A stretch of DNA of 64,000 bases from NCBI GenBank assembly GCA_951812755.1, contig OX638329.1, positions 186,001-250,000 of the forward strand. The letters are read 5' to 3'. Below are positions 40,561 to 49,035 of the stretch, piece after piece (within the stretch, counting starts at the first letter, position 1; every line of letters begins with the position of its first letter). Origin of the DNA: an uncultured Latescibacterota bacterium. Its GTDB lineage: Bacteria; Latescibacterota; UBA2968. The notes under the pieces are model-generated. The model made no database searches, was not told the origin of the DNA, and saw only the letters and a list, made by a program, of their open reading frames with translations. Both the position numbers and the translations under genes were made by a program.

Positions 40561-41655
40561 TTATTTCCCGAGCTTGAGAATCATAATCCACATCGGTTGA
40601 TCGCCCACATCATAAACTTTGAGAGGCGTGAGATCACCCGTCTCCGCATCGATCCGATACCCCGCCATTTTGTCTGATTTTTGACCCGCTGCAAAGAGGA
40701 AATTGCCTTCGGGATCGAGATTGAATGGACGGGGAATGGGTTCCGTAGGCGTTTGCCCCAGTGATTTGAGAGAACCGTCGTCCTGCACAGCGTAGCGCGC
40801 GATGCTATTGTGCCCGCGATTGGATATATAGAGAAATTTGCCCGAAGGATGAATGTGGATTTGGGCACAGGTATTGCGCTCTGTAAATCCCTCTGGCAGC
40901 GTTGAAAGATTTTGGCGACGCGCAAGCGTTCCACTGTCGGCATCCAAATCATACACCGTAACACTGGACCCATTTTCATTCGCAACATAAACCACATCTA
41001 AAGTGGGATGAAACTCGTAGTGCCGCGGACCTTCGCCACGGCGCGCATCGACTTTCACCACCTCATTCGCCGCCAACTCACCTGTGGTTTCATCAAAGGT
41101 AAATTGATAAATGGCATTGGGCGGCATGGTGTGCGGTACAAATAAGTATCGATTAGAAGGGTCGGAAAAAAAGCAATGCGCGTGTTCATCCGTGGGAATC
41201 CACTGGCGATGCGGCGCGAGCACGGCCCCATCTTTGTCAATCGCATTGATAGCGACCGCACCCTCGCCGTAATACGCAGAAAAAAGATACCGCCCGGTTT
41301 TGTCCGTGCTAATATAACAAGAGCCACCATCAAAAGGCGCAGTGGCAATATGCTCAAGTGCGCCCGTTTCGGAATCAATTTTGTAAGTGACGAGTTCTTT
41401 GGACCGGCGCAAGGCCGCGTACAGATATTTTTGCTGCGGATCAGTGCAAAGCGGACCAATGCCGCCTTTAGCGGGAACTTCTTCAACAAGCGTAAGGTCG
41501 CCGGTATCGGGATCCATATCATAACGCAAAAGTTTCTGATCTCCAGAGACAGCGACGTACATGTGATACTTCATACTCGGTTCCTTTCTATTGAATTGTT
41601 GGGCAAACAAACTGCCCGTTAATGTGACCAGGAGAAGAAAAAAAAGTGTTTTCAT
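40561..41655 (-). CDS. Secreted lactonase-type seven-bladed beta-propeller (Pgl/YbhE family)
   Basis: 364 residues. The ATG at 41655 is preferred to the one at 41661, because GGAG is 7 nt from the former and 1 nt from the latter. The signal peptide ends around SLFAQQ. Blades with 'LLRYDMDPDTGDLTLVEE'-like and 'VTVYDLDADSGTL' repeats, plus HPSGKFLYISNRGHNSI, are typical of 6-phosphogluconolactonase YbhE-like proteins; an exported form is more likely to act on other lactones or be non-enzymatic. It is 31 bp downstream of nothing in its direction and follows the two-component genes only on the other side. Confidence 0.88.
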   Translation of the reverse strand: MKTLFFLLLVTLTGSLFAQQFNRKEPSMKYHMYVAVSGDQKLLRYDMDPDTGDLTLVEEVPAKGGIGPLCTDPQQKYLYAALRRSKELVTYKIDSETGALEHIATAPFDGGSCYISTDKTGRYLFSAYYGEGAVAINAIDKDGAVLAPHRQWIPTDEHAHCFFSDPSNRYLFVPHTMPPNAIYQFTFDETTGELAANEVVKVDARRGEGPRHYEFHPTLDVVYVANENGSSVTVYDLDADSGTLARRQNLSTLPEGFTERNTCAQIHIHPSGKFLYISNRGHNSIARYAVQDDGSLKSLGQTPTEPIPRPFNLDPEGNFLFAAGQKSDKMAGYRIDAETGDLTPLKVYDVGDQPMWIMILKLGK

Positions 41656-42026
41656 GGACATACTCCAAAGAAGGTGAGACGTAAGATGTAAGAGAGCCTG
41701 CCCCGTAGTGCTTTTATACGGGGACCACCCGACCAGTCCCCAGCCCCTGGCCCCTAAAATTGGTAGTTATTGTCACAATATAGCATTGGATGAAACGGAT
41801 AGAAAGAAGAAAGGAACACCTGCTATAGAGAGGTTCTTTACTGGCTTGACATTGCGGTGAGAGCAAAGTTTATTGATCGCGGAAGAGACGTAAGAGCGGC
41901 ATCCCTGCCGCGGTCAGGGTCGGGAAAGGATTTCCCTCCTACCTCTTACGCCCACTTTACGTTTTGTATCTTTGTGTCTCTGTGTCTTTGTGTGAGGCCC
42001 TCTCACACCTTCTTAAGGAGAAAAAT
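41656..42026. other. Intergenic gap with repeat modules between divergent genes
   Basis: 371 bp without a gene. 41893-41942 is a copy of the GAGCGGCATCCCTGCCGCG module joined to GGATTTCCCTCCTAC. 41962-42000 is a pyrimidine-biased CTTTGTGTCTCTGTGTCTTT stretch that has an inverted counterpart at about 47727-47752. The ribosome site of the sulfatase gene (AAGGAG) is at its right end. Confidence 0.65.
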
Positions 42027-43418
42027 ATGAGCAAAAAACCCAATATCCTCTTCTTTTTTACCGATGACCAGCGATTTGACACCATTCGCGCACTGGGCAA
42101 TAGTGATGTGCAAACACCCGTGATGGACCGCCTTGTGGCAGAAGGCACGACATTTACACACGCGCACATACCCGGCGGAACATCGGGCGCAATATGCATG
42201 CCCAGTCGCGCCATGTTGCACACCGGACGCACGCTCTTTCACCTCGACGGCGCAGGCCAGGGCATTCCCAATGACCACGTGATGCTGGGCGAACATCTGC
42301 AAGCCAACGGCTATCGCACATGGGGCACGGGCAAATGGCACAATGGACCCGCGTCTTTTGCGCGCAGCTTTTCAGACGGCGCAGAGATCTTTCTCGGGGG
42401 CATGGACGACCACTGGAACGTGCCCGCATTTAATCATGACCCCACCGGCAAATACGACTCCTTACTCCTGCAGTGTCCGAATCCCAACCAATCAAACACC
42501 TTGAAAATACGAAGAGGCGACCACGTAACCGCGGGCAAACACTCCAGCGAATTATTTGCCGAAGGTGCGATTGATTGGCTGGAAAAATACGACACCGACA
42601 ATCCATTCTTTATGTACATCTCATTTATGGCTCCCCACGACCCGCGCACAATGCCGCAAAAATATCTGGACCTGTACGACCCCGAAGATATTCCGCTACC
42701 CCAAAATTTTATGGGCGGACATCCATTTGACAATGGCGACCTGAAAGTCCGCGATGAAGTCCTCGAAGATTTTCCCCGCGACCCCTACAAAGTGCGGCAA
42801 CATATTGCCGAATACTATGCCATGATCACCCATTTAGACGCTCAGATGGGGCGCGTGCTCGACACAATAAGCGCACTCGGAATGGCGGATAATACCATCG
42901 TCGTCTTTGCCGGGGACAATGGTCTCGCCGTGGGGCAGCACGGGCTTTTCGGCAAACAGAACATGTACGAACACAGCGTGCGCGTACCCCTGATATTTTC
43001 CGGACCGGGCGTGCCCGCGGGTGAACAACGATCCGCCTATGTGTATTTGCACGATATTTTCCCAACCCTGTGCGACTTAATCGGCACCAACACGCCGGAC
43101 TCCGTGGAGGGAACAAGTCTGGTATCAGCACTCAACAACGGCGATGAACAAGTGCGCGATACCCTGTTCTCTGCGTATCGCGAGTGGCAGCGCATGGTAA
43201 AAGACAATCGGTTTAAACTAATCGAATACGCAGTAAATGGACGCCGCACAACGCAGCTATTCGATCTAAAAACCGACCCACTGGAACTGCACAATCTCGC
43301 AGACGACAAAGCGCACGCCAGTAAAGTAGCAGACCTGCGAGAAACCCTGTTCCAATGGCGCGACGACTGGGACGATGCAAAAAGCGAATGGGGAAAAACA
43401 TTTTGGGAGGCGTTTTAA
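42027..43418 (+). CDS. Sulfatase, choline-sulfatase/arylsulfatase-like
   Basis: 463 residues from ATG at 42027 (AAGGAG upstream); the frame runs further upstream through repeat sequence. PNILFFFTDDQRFDTIRALG gives the first metal ligands (the DD pair). ICMPSR contains Cys57, the residue converted to formylglycine, followed by LHTGR. Later motifs are WGTGKWHNG, FMYISFMAPHDPR and VVFAGDNGLAVGQHG. No signal peptide. The PhyH gene follows after 19 bp, so the two form an operon. Confidence 0.94.
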   Translation: MSKKPNILFFFTDDQRFDTIRALGNSDVQTPVMDRLVAEGTTFTHAHIPGGTSGAICMPSRAMLHTGRTLFHLDGAGQGIPNDHVMLGEHLQANGYRTWGTGKWHNGPASFARSFSDGAEIFLGGMDDHWNVPAFNHDPTGKYDSLLLQCPNPNQSNTLKIRRGDHVTAGKHSSELFAEGAIDWLEKYDTDNPFFMYISFMAPHDPRTMPQKYLDLYDPEDIPLPQNFMGGHPFDNGDLKVRDEVLEDFPRDPYKVRQHIAEYYAMITHLDAQMGRVLDTISALGMADNTIVVFAGDNGLAVGQHGLFGKQNMYEHSVRVPLIFSGPGVPAGEQRSAYVYLHDIFPTLCDLIGTNTPDSVEGTSLVSALNNGDEQVRDTLFSAYREWQRMVKDNRFKLIEYAVNGRRTTQLFDLKTDPLELHNLADDKAHASKVADLRETLFQWRDDWDDAKSEWGKTFWEAF

Positions 43419-43437
43419 AATTAACGAGGATCGGGTT

Positions 43438-44196
43438 ATGGAATGGGAACCCATTTTTCACGATTTTACATTCGGCGAATCCGAACGCCGAGAAATGGAC
43501 CGCGAAGGGCATATTGCCTTTCCGGGACTGCTAAAAGACGATGCACAGGAAAAGCTGACAGAATCGCTATCCTATATCGAATCACTCAGACCACGAGCAA
43601 AAGAAGGCCATGAACCCAACCGGTTCGCAGCCGAATTTGACTGGTATCTCGAAAGCTTGATCGGCCATCCCCAAATGCTCAGATTGGCGCGAGATATTCT
43701 GGGCGAGAATATTCGGTATGATCACTGCGTCAGCCTGAACCGCCCCGGAGGCAACCGCGGAACACACTGGCACACACATGGGTATGGGGAAGAAGACCCC
43801 AGCCTGGGATTTGTTCGCATCTTCTTTTACGTCAACGGATTTGAATCTGACGACGGTGGGTTAAAAGTCGTGCCCGGCAGCCATCTGTTCCGCGACCGCA
43901 TCGCGCGTATGGACTCAGACGAAGCATTACAAGAGCAATGGATCAGCGGAAAAAACCACCCGATAACAGGGGAACCCCTCCAAATACACGCGCTCTCTAT
44001 GCCACCTAAAACCGTAATCGCCATGTGGACATTTGCCGCTCACGGCGTAAACCCGCGACAGCCGGACAGCGATACCCGGTGGTGCGTGGTATATGCCTAT
44101 CGCAATCCCGGCCTGCCATCAAATGCGCGATGGATATCCGAGGAATACGAAAAACGCCGCGTCCCCGGCGCCGAGGGATTGTTGAGTCTTTATTAA
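43438..44196 (+). CDS. Phytanoyl-CoA dioxygenase (PhyH) family protein
   Basis: 252 residues from ATG at 43438 (GAGGA 7 nt upstream). Fe(II)/2-oxoglutarate dioxygenase fold: THWHTHGYGEED holds the first metal ligands, DDGGLKVVPGSHLF the typical strand, and AAHGVNPRQP the distal His, with a later Arg (TRWCVVYAYR) for 2-oxoglutarate. Such enzymes hydroxylate small molecules and are greatly expanded in some uncultured sponge-associated lineages. In operon with the sulfatase. Its stop overlaps the convergent higA by 4 bp. Confidence 0.9.
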   Translation: MEWEPIFHDFTFGESERREMDREGHIAFPGLLKDDAQEKLTESLSYIESLRPRAKEGHEPNRFAAEFDWYLESLIGHPQMLRLARDILGENIRYDHCVSLNRPGGNRGTHWHTHGYGEEDPSLGFVRIFFYVNGFESDDGGLKVVPGSHLFRDRIARMDSDEALQEQWISGKNHPITGEPLQIHALSMPPKTVIAMWTFAAHGVNPRQPDSDTRWCVVYAYRNPGLPSNARWISEEYEKRRVPGAEGLLSLY

Positions 44197-44495
44197 CCAG
44201 AACGAATCGGCTTTTGCATTGATCTCTGCCGTGTACGCGCCAAAGTCATGCGATAGTCGGCTTCAAGATTGGTCCAGAACTGCGCGTCAATTCCGAGTAC
44301 CTTCTCCAGCGCGATTGCAGTATCCTGGGTAAGGGCCTTTTTCGCCTTGATAATCTCGTTTATCGCCTGTACAGTCCAGCCGAGCCTTGCCGCGAATTCT
44401 TTCTGGGTCATTCCACGAGCTTCGAGCTCCTCCGCCAATACTTCCCCGGGCGGGATCGCCATGTCCGAAAATGCACGCGGGGTCTTAGTCGTCAT
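44193..44495 (-). CDS. higA: HigA-type antitoxin
   Basis: 100 residues. An XRE helix-turn-helix (PPGEVLAEELEARGMTQKEF, then AARLGWTVQAINEII) is followed by the HigA ending FWTNLEADYRM. It overlaps the end of higB by 11 bp (toxin first, as usual for HigBA) and has GAGGTG upstream. Confidence 0.93.
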   Translation of the reverse strand: MTTKTPRAFSDMAIPPGEVLAEELEARGMTQKEFAARLGWTVQAINEIIKAKKALTQDTAIALEKVLGIDAQFWTNLEADYRMTLARTRQRSMQKPIRSG

Positions 44496-44784
44496 AATGG
44501 TTGCTCACCTCTTCTATGGTTACGTTTTCCTCGGTGTCGCCCTGCGTCACGATAAGACGCCACCTGCCTGTTAGATAGATGGACAGTTCCCCTCTCTTTG
44601 ATCCTTTTAGAGGATGCAGGCGCATAGCCCGGATATTGTACACGTCCTGAAAGTTCCTGATCGCATAGAGCGCGTTTATACGGGTGATATACTTTCGCCC
44701 GACATCCGGGCCCCATTGCCGGATAGCCCTCGCTGACTCTTCGTAGTTTCGCTGAAGTCGGTTTGTCCTGAAGGAAACTTCCAT
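44485..44784 (-). CDS. higB: HigB/RelE-like toxin
   Basis: 99 residues. RelE-type fold: ARAIRQWGPDVGRKYITRIN, IRAMRLHPLKGSKRGELSIY, then TGRWRLIVTQ, with the basic residues expected of ribosome-dependent mRNA interferases. Toxin-first order with HigA. AGAGGA lies 6 nt before the ATG. No gene lies in the 211-bp gap upstream (44785-44995). Confidence 0.92.
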   Translation of the reverse strand: MEVSFRTNRLQRNYEESARAIRQWGPDVGRKYITRINALYAIRNFQDVYNIRAMRLHPLKGSKRGELSIYLTGRWRLIVTQGDTEENVTIEEVSNHYDD

Positions 44785-44995
44785 TATTCATCCTCTCGGT
44801 GAATATATTCAAACGAGCAAGCACTTGTCAAGCTACCTGCACTTGGGAATTTCTTCCTATGGCGCAAACGATGCTGTATAGTCCACCGAAATATGATATA
44901 TTAGCAGTATCAAAAAATTACCAGATAGCACCGCGGTTTCATCTCGTAAAAACGGCGAGTATATTGCATACTCATTGAGCAGAAAGGAGAAAAAC

Positions 44996-45661
44996 ATGAA
45001 CATCTTATTCCTGCGGCATTCAGCGGGGTTTGAACACAGCTATTTGCCCGATGCAGAAGTGGCCTTAAAAGCAATTGGAAAAGAGAATGGCTGGCGGGTT
45101 TTAACCACGCATCGGCTGGACCGCATTTCCGCTGAGAACCTGGAAAAATTTGACATCCTCGCATTTGCGACAACCGGGAACCTGCCCTTTACTGACGAAC
45201 AAAAATCCGCGATTTTGGACTTTGTCCGCAACGGCAAATCATTTCTCGGCATACACAACGCAACCGACACATGCTATGACTGGCCTGAATACGGCGAAAT
45301 GCTCGGCGGATGGTTTAACGGCCATCCCTGGCATCAGGAAGTGGGGATTATTGTCGAAGACACCAATCACCCCGCGACAAAAATGCTGGGCGACTATTTT
45401 CGGGTAACAGATGAAATCTACACCTTTAAAAATTACGACCGCAACAAGACCCATATCTTGATGCGAATCGACAACGATACCGTAGATCTAAAAAAAGGCA
45501 ACCGCGAAGATAACGACTACGCCATGGGCTGGTGCCACGAATACGGCAAAGGCCGCGTCATGTACACCGCTCTGGGACATCCCGATGCCCTGTGGCACGA
45601 AGACTGGTTCCACGCGCACATCACGGGATGTATCAAATGGGCTGCGAGATTGGAGGATTAG
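44996..45661 (+). CDS. ThuA-like domain protein
   Basis: 221 residues from ATG at 44996 (AGGAG upstream). Glutamine amidotransferase-like ThuA fold: ILFLRHSAGFEHSY, FDILAFATTGNLP, FVRNGKSFLGIHNATDTCYD, HPWHQEV, then GWCHEYGKGRVMYTALGHP. ThuA proteins occur in sugar utilisation loci; the activity is not settled. The dehydrogenase gene starts 1 bp after its stop, so the two are an operon. Confidence 0.9.
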   Translation: MNILFLRHSAGFEHSYLPDAEVALKAIGKENGWRVLTTHRLDRISAENLEKFDILAFATTGNLPFTDEQKSAILDFVRNGKSFLGIHNATDTCYDWPEYGEMLGGWFNGHPWHQEVGIIVEDTNHPATKMLGDYFRVTDEIYTFKNYDRNKTHILMRIDNDTVDLKKGNREDNDYAMGWCHEYGKGRVMYTALGHPDALWHEDWFHAHITGCIKWAARLED

Positions 45662-45662
45662 A

Positions 45663-46628
45663 ATGCCAAAATTTGTATTCATGCCCCCGCAGGACGACCT
45701 CAGGCGCGCATTCGCCATTCGCCTGTCAGACGACCTCCCCGAATACGATGTCCTATCGCCCGAGACCGACGAGGACGCCATAGAGGCAATACGCGACGCC
45801 GACGCCGCATTCGGCTGGATACCGCCCGATGCACTCGCCGTCGCCAAAAAACTCGCCTGGCTACACAATCCAGACGCCGGCCCCTTCTTCGGATACTACT
45901 ACAGGGAACTGACCGAGCACCCGCTGGCCATCACAAATCCCCGCGGCATATACTTCGACCACATATCCCACCACATCCTGATGTTCCTGCTCGCATTGGC
46001 GCGTGGGCTACCCTGGTACATGGACGCACAGCGGCGCAGAGTATGGGACAAGAATGCACGCAAATCGCCGTACATAGATCTTGCCGGCGCAACAGCACTC
46101 ATCAACGGCGTAGGCGGCATCGGACACGAAACAGCGCGCCTGTGCAATGAACTGGGAATGACCGTCATCGGCATCGAACCTCGCCCCGAATACAAACTGT
46201 CCTATGTCGAATTCCACACCCCGGACGAAATTGACGCACTCCTGCCACTCGCGGACTTTGTCATCACAACCGTCCCGCACACCCCCGAAACCGAAGGCAT
46301 GTTCGACGCGCGACGCTTCGCCCTGATGAAACCCTCGGCGTACTTCATCAACATCGGACGCGGCAAAGTGTGCAAAATAGACGACCTCGCCAACGCCATC
46401 GAATCCGGCACAATAGCGGGCGCTGGTCTCGACGTATTCGAACAAGAACCACTGCCCTCCGACCACAAGCTATGGAGCCTGCCCAACGTGCTGATGACCC
46501 CTCACATAGCAGTCAGAGACGCCGGCAACATAAACGAGCGACGCTTCGAAATACTCATTGACAACGCCCGCCGCTTCCTCGCAGGCGAAGAACTAACCAA
46601 TGTCGTGGATAAGTCAAAGTGGTACTGA
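45663..46628 (+). CDS. D-isomer-specific 2-hydroxyacid dehydrogenase
   Basis: 321 residues from ATG at 45663 (GGAGG 6 nt upstream, within the end of the ThuA gene). NAD-binding motif GVGGIG at 149-154; catalytic Arg in FINIGRGKVCKIDDL, Glu in DVFEQEPLP, and His in MTPHIAVRD. It reduces a 2-keto acid or oxidises a D-2-hydroxy acid; the substrate is unknown. It is convergent with the SMP-30 gene, with 4 bp between the stops. Confidence 0.93.
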   Translation: MPKFVFMPPQDDLRRAFAIRLSDDLPEYDVLSPETDEDAIEAIRDADAAFGWIPPDALAVAKKLAWLHNPDAGPFFGYYYRELTEHPLAITNPRGIYFDHISHHILMFLLALARGLPWYMDAQRRRVWDKNARKSPYIDLAGATALINGVGGIGHETARLCNELGMTVIGIEPRPEYKLSYVEFHTPDEIDALLPLADFVITTVPHTPETEGMFDARRFALMKPSAYFINIGRGKVCKIDDLANAIESGTIAGAGLDVFEQEPLPSDHKLWSLPNVLMTPHIAVRDAGNINERRFEILIDNARRFLAGEELTNVVDKSKWY

Positions 46629-46632
46629 GAAG

Positions 46633-47529
46633 CTATCCCAATCCCTTCAGATGTGTGCGCGCGCGGTACAAATACCCATCTATAGCCGTGACATAGAGCG
46701 ACTGCAAATCTTCATCGCCGAACTCACAATTGGTCGGATTAATGGGAAAAGGATGTGTTTCGAGTACCCGTCCGTCGGGCGCAAAAACGTAGATCATCGG
46801 ACCGGGACCACTATCCGGCCAACCCGCACTCGCGACAATATTGAGATCCGCATCCAGCCTCATACCGTCTATACCCCGATGGGCACCAAAATCGTGAAGC
46901 ACTTCACAAGCACCCAGAGACCCATCCTCCTCAATCGGATAAGCGCGCAATTCCCGAGGAGTCTCAGGAAGATAATCGCTTTGCGCCACATACAGGGTCT
47001 TCATATCGGGCGTAACAATCAGACCATTGGGCTTTGTCGTATCAAAAGTCACCCGCACCGTCGTGTACGTCCCATCGTCCTGGGGATCAGCCCGATACAC
47101 CGACTCGTGACCGATATCCATACATGATTTATCATCGCCATATCTCGGATCTGTGAACCAGACCCGACCTTTTGCATCCACGACGAGATCATTGGGACTG
47201 TTAAAACGATTCCCCTCAAAATTGTCGGATATCACAGTCGTCGAGCCATCGCTTTCATACCGCGCAATGCGACGCCCGGGACCATCCACGTATTTATCAC
47301 CCACAGGATTGAATGTCCCCTCCGCACCATAGACCCGGCCCTGTGCATCAGTGGTCAGACCATTTGCCCGATTAGTACCCGTGCGCCACTCGTCGCAAAC
47401 ACCCGTCTCGGGATCGTAGCGCATCGCGCGGTCTCCCGGCATATCTGTAAATAACAGCACGTCATCCACCCACACCGGACCCTCGGTAAAACCAAACGGA
47501 CCAGCCACCTGTTCAAATTTCCATTCCAT
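46633..47529 (-). CDS. SMP-30/gluconolactonase family protein
   Basis: 298 residues, AAAGGAG before the ATG. Six-bladed propeller: FTEGPVWVDDVLLFTDMPGD carries the metal-binding Glu, RANGLTTDAQGRVYGAEG and RFNSPNDLVVDAKGRVWFTD the Asn and Asp ligands, and DGMRLDADLNI the last Asp. These are Ca/Zn lactonases for aldonolactones. No signal peptide was seen. With the nearby dehydrogenase it could serve sugar-acid catabolism (inference). Confidence 0.92.
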   Translation of the reverse strand: MEWKFEQVAGPFGFTEGPVWVDDVLLFTDMPGDRAMRYDPETGVCDEWRTGTNRANGLTTDAQGRVYGAEGTFNPVGDKYVDGPGRRIARYESDGSTTVISDNFEGNRFNSPNDLVVDAKGRVWFTDPRYGDDKSCMDIGHESVYRADPQDDGTYTTVRVTFDTTKPNGLIVTPDMKTLYVAQSDYLPETPRELRAYPIEEDGSLGACEVLHDFGAHRGIDGMRLDADLNIVASAGWPDSGPGPMIYVFAPDGRVLETHPFPINPTNCEFGDEDLQSLYVTAIDGYLYRARTHLKGLG

Positions 47530-47599
47530 AAAACGCTCCTTTGATTCTCATAAAATTGTGCGATTTTGCCCTCAACATACGCGATTGCCAGCACGATGG

Positions 47600-47716
47600 G
47601 AAGTGAGAAGTGTGAGGTGTGAAGTGTGAAGTGTGAAGTGTGAAGTGTGAAGTGTGAAGTGTGAAGTGTGAAGTGTGAAGTGTGAAGTGTGAAGTGTGAA
47701 GTGTGAAGTGTGAAGT
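47600..47716. repeat. 9-bp tandem repeat, about 13 copies
   Basis: The unit GAAGTGTGA is repeated without interruption from about 47618 to 47716; the first copies (47600-47617) are slightly degenerate. A two-copy version lies at about 59328-59343 after hsdM. No spacers, so it is not a CRISPR array. The unit is out of frame with any gene. Confidence 0.92.
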
Positions 47717-47766
47717 AGGGGGTCTCACACAAAGACACAAAGACACAAAGATGCAAGAAGGGTGAT

Positions 47767-47856
47767 GTAGGAGGAAAATCCTTTGAACTGGTCTAACGAC
47801 CAGTTGTACATCGCCCCCGACCTCGTCATCGCGGCATGGTTTTAGCCGCGATCCAG
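47767..47856. repeat. Modular intergenic repeat, reverse orientation
   Basis: GTAGGAGGAAAATCC, then the hairpin ACTGGTCTAACGACCAGT, TGTACATCGCCCCCGA, then GTCATCGCGGCATGG and TTTTAGCCGCGATCCAG. It is the reverse complement of the right half of 8439-8521 fused to the module seen at 27176 and 29734. The rest of 47530-48010 shows no gene. Confidence 0.8.
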
Positions 47857-47926
47857 TTGTGGGGATGTGTGGGGTCGTCTCACGTTTTACATCTCACCGC
47901 TTTTAACCGCTAATTGCAATATGAAG

Positions 47927-47957
47927 GGTGGCGCGATTTCGCATGATTAAGTACATT
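47927..47957. repeat. 31-bp direct repeat at the left of the defence island, copy 1
   Basis: GGTGGCGCGATTTCGCATG followed by ATTAAGTACATT. A copy with 4 mismatches is at 60498-60528 in the same orientation. It starts 84 bp upstream of the Fic gene. Confidence 0.75.
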
Positions 47958-48010
47958 CCAGAAACCCTTGAACATGCCTGCTGTGCAATATCGACCACCC
48001 TATATAAACA

Positions 48011-48994
48011 ATGAAAATCGAAAAACCACCATACATAATCACACCGGACATTCTCTTTCGCATTGAAGAAATCGGTGAAGCGATTGGTCGCGCGACAGGC
48101 ATCTCGCAGGACTTGCGCCTGCGGCGAATCAATCGCATCCTCACGATTCGCGGATCCCTCGCCATTGAAGGCAATATCCTCAGCGAAGAACAGGTCTCCA
48201 CAATACTCGACGGCAAGCCCGTTATCGCGCCACTCAGAGACATACAGGAAGCCCGCAACGCCATCAAAGCCTACGACCAATACCAGCAGTGGAATCCCGC
48301 CAGCGAAGCCGGCCTGTTGCGTGCTCACGAAATCCTGATGATCGGCCTATTGGATGCGCCCGGACAATATCGCCGCAGAGACATTGGCGTTATGGGCGGC
48401 GGCGAAGTCCATCACATCGGCCCACCTCCCATGCGCGTGCCACAACTCATGGCAAACTTGCTGGCCTGGCTGGGCAGCACCGATGAACACCCGCTAATCG
48501 CCAGTTCAGTTTTCCACTACGAATTTGAGTTCATTCACCCCTTTGAAGATGGCAACGGACGGATGGGACGGCTCTGGCAAACCCTGATACTGACCCGCTG
48601 GAAATCCCTGTTCGCCCACATCCCCGTAGAAAGTCTGGTCCATGCCCGACAAAGCGACTACTACAAAGCCATCAGACAGAGTTCATCAGAAGGCGAGAGC
48701 ACGCCATTCATTGCGTTCATGCTGGAGATTATTCTGGATGCCCTCCAGGTAACCGACCAAGTAACCGACCAAGTAACCGACCAGGTAGCGCGGCTACTCG
48801 CCGCCTTGCGGACAGGACCAAAAACCACCGCTGAACTCATGGCGGAACTGGGCCTATCACATCGTCCCACATTCCGCAACAACTACATTCGCCCGGCAAT
48901 CTCCGCAGGACTCGTGGAAATGACACGCCCCGAATCACCCACCGCGAGAAACCAAAAATATCGCCTCACCACACGCGGAAGAGAGATACAATAA
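48011..48994 (+). CDS. Fic-domain protein (AMPylase-like) with C-terminal winged helix
   Basis: 327 residues. Class II Fic layout: the inhibitory motif SLAIEGN (about 49-55, [S/T]xxxE[G/N]) and the active-site motif HPFEDGNGRMGR (about 177-188). After the Fic core comes VTDQ repeated three times (VTDQVTDQVTDQVARLL), then a winged helix (TTAELMAELGLSHRPTFRNN, KYRLTTRGREI). Fic enzymes transfer AMP from ATP to Ser/Thr/Tyr. The inhibitory motif and the catalytic His are intact. No ribosome site was seen before the ATG. It precedes the Avs-like gene by 41 bp. Confidence 0.93.
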   Translation: MKIEKPPYIITPDILFRIEEIGEAIGRATGISQDLRLRRINRILTIRGSLAIEGNILSEEQVSTILDGKPVIAPLRDIQEARNAIKAYDQYQQWNPASEAGLLRAHEILMIGLLDAPGQYRRRDIGVMGGGEVHHIGPPPMRVPQLMANLLAWLGSTDEHPLIASSVFHYEFEFIHPFEDGNGRMGRLWQTLILTRWKSLFAHIPVESLVHARQSDYYKAIRQSSSEGESTPFIAFMLEIILDALQVTDQVTDQVTDQVARLLAALRTGPKTTAELMAELGLSHRPTFRNNYIRPAISAGLVEMTRPESPTARNQKYRLTTRGREIQ

Positions 48995-49035
48995 TTTGAA
49001 TAAATCAGCCACAAATCGAAAGCACTGTCAGCATT

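Noticed and set aside
47600-47716. CRISPR array
   Set aside because: The 9-bp units are contiguous with no spacers and no cas genes are near.
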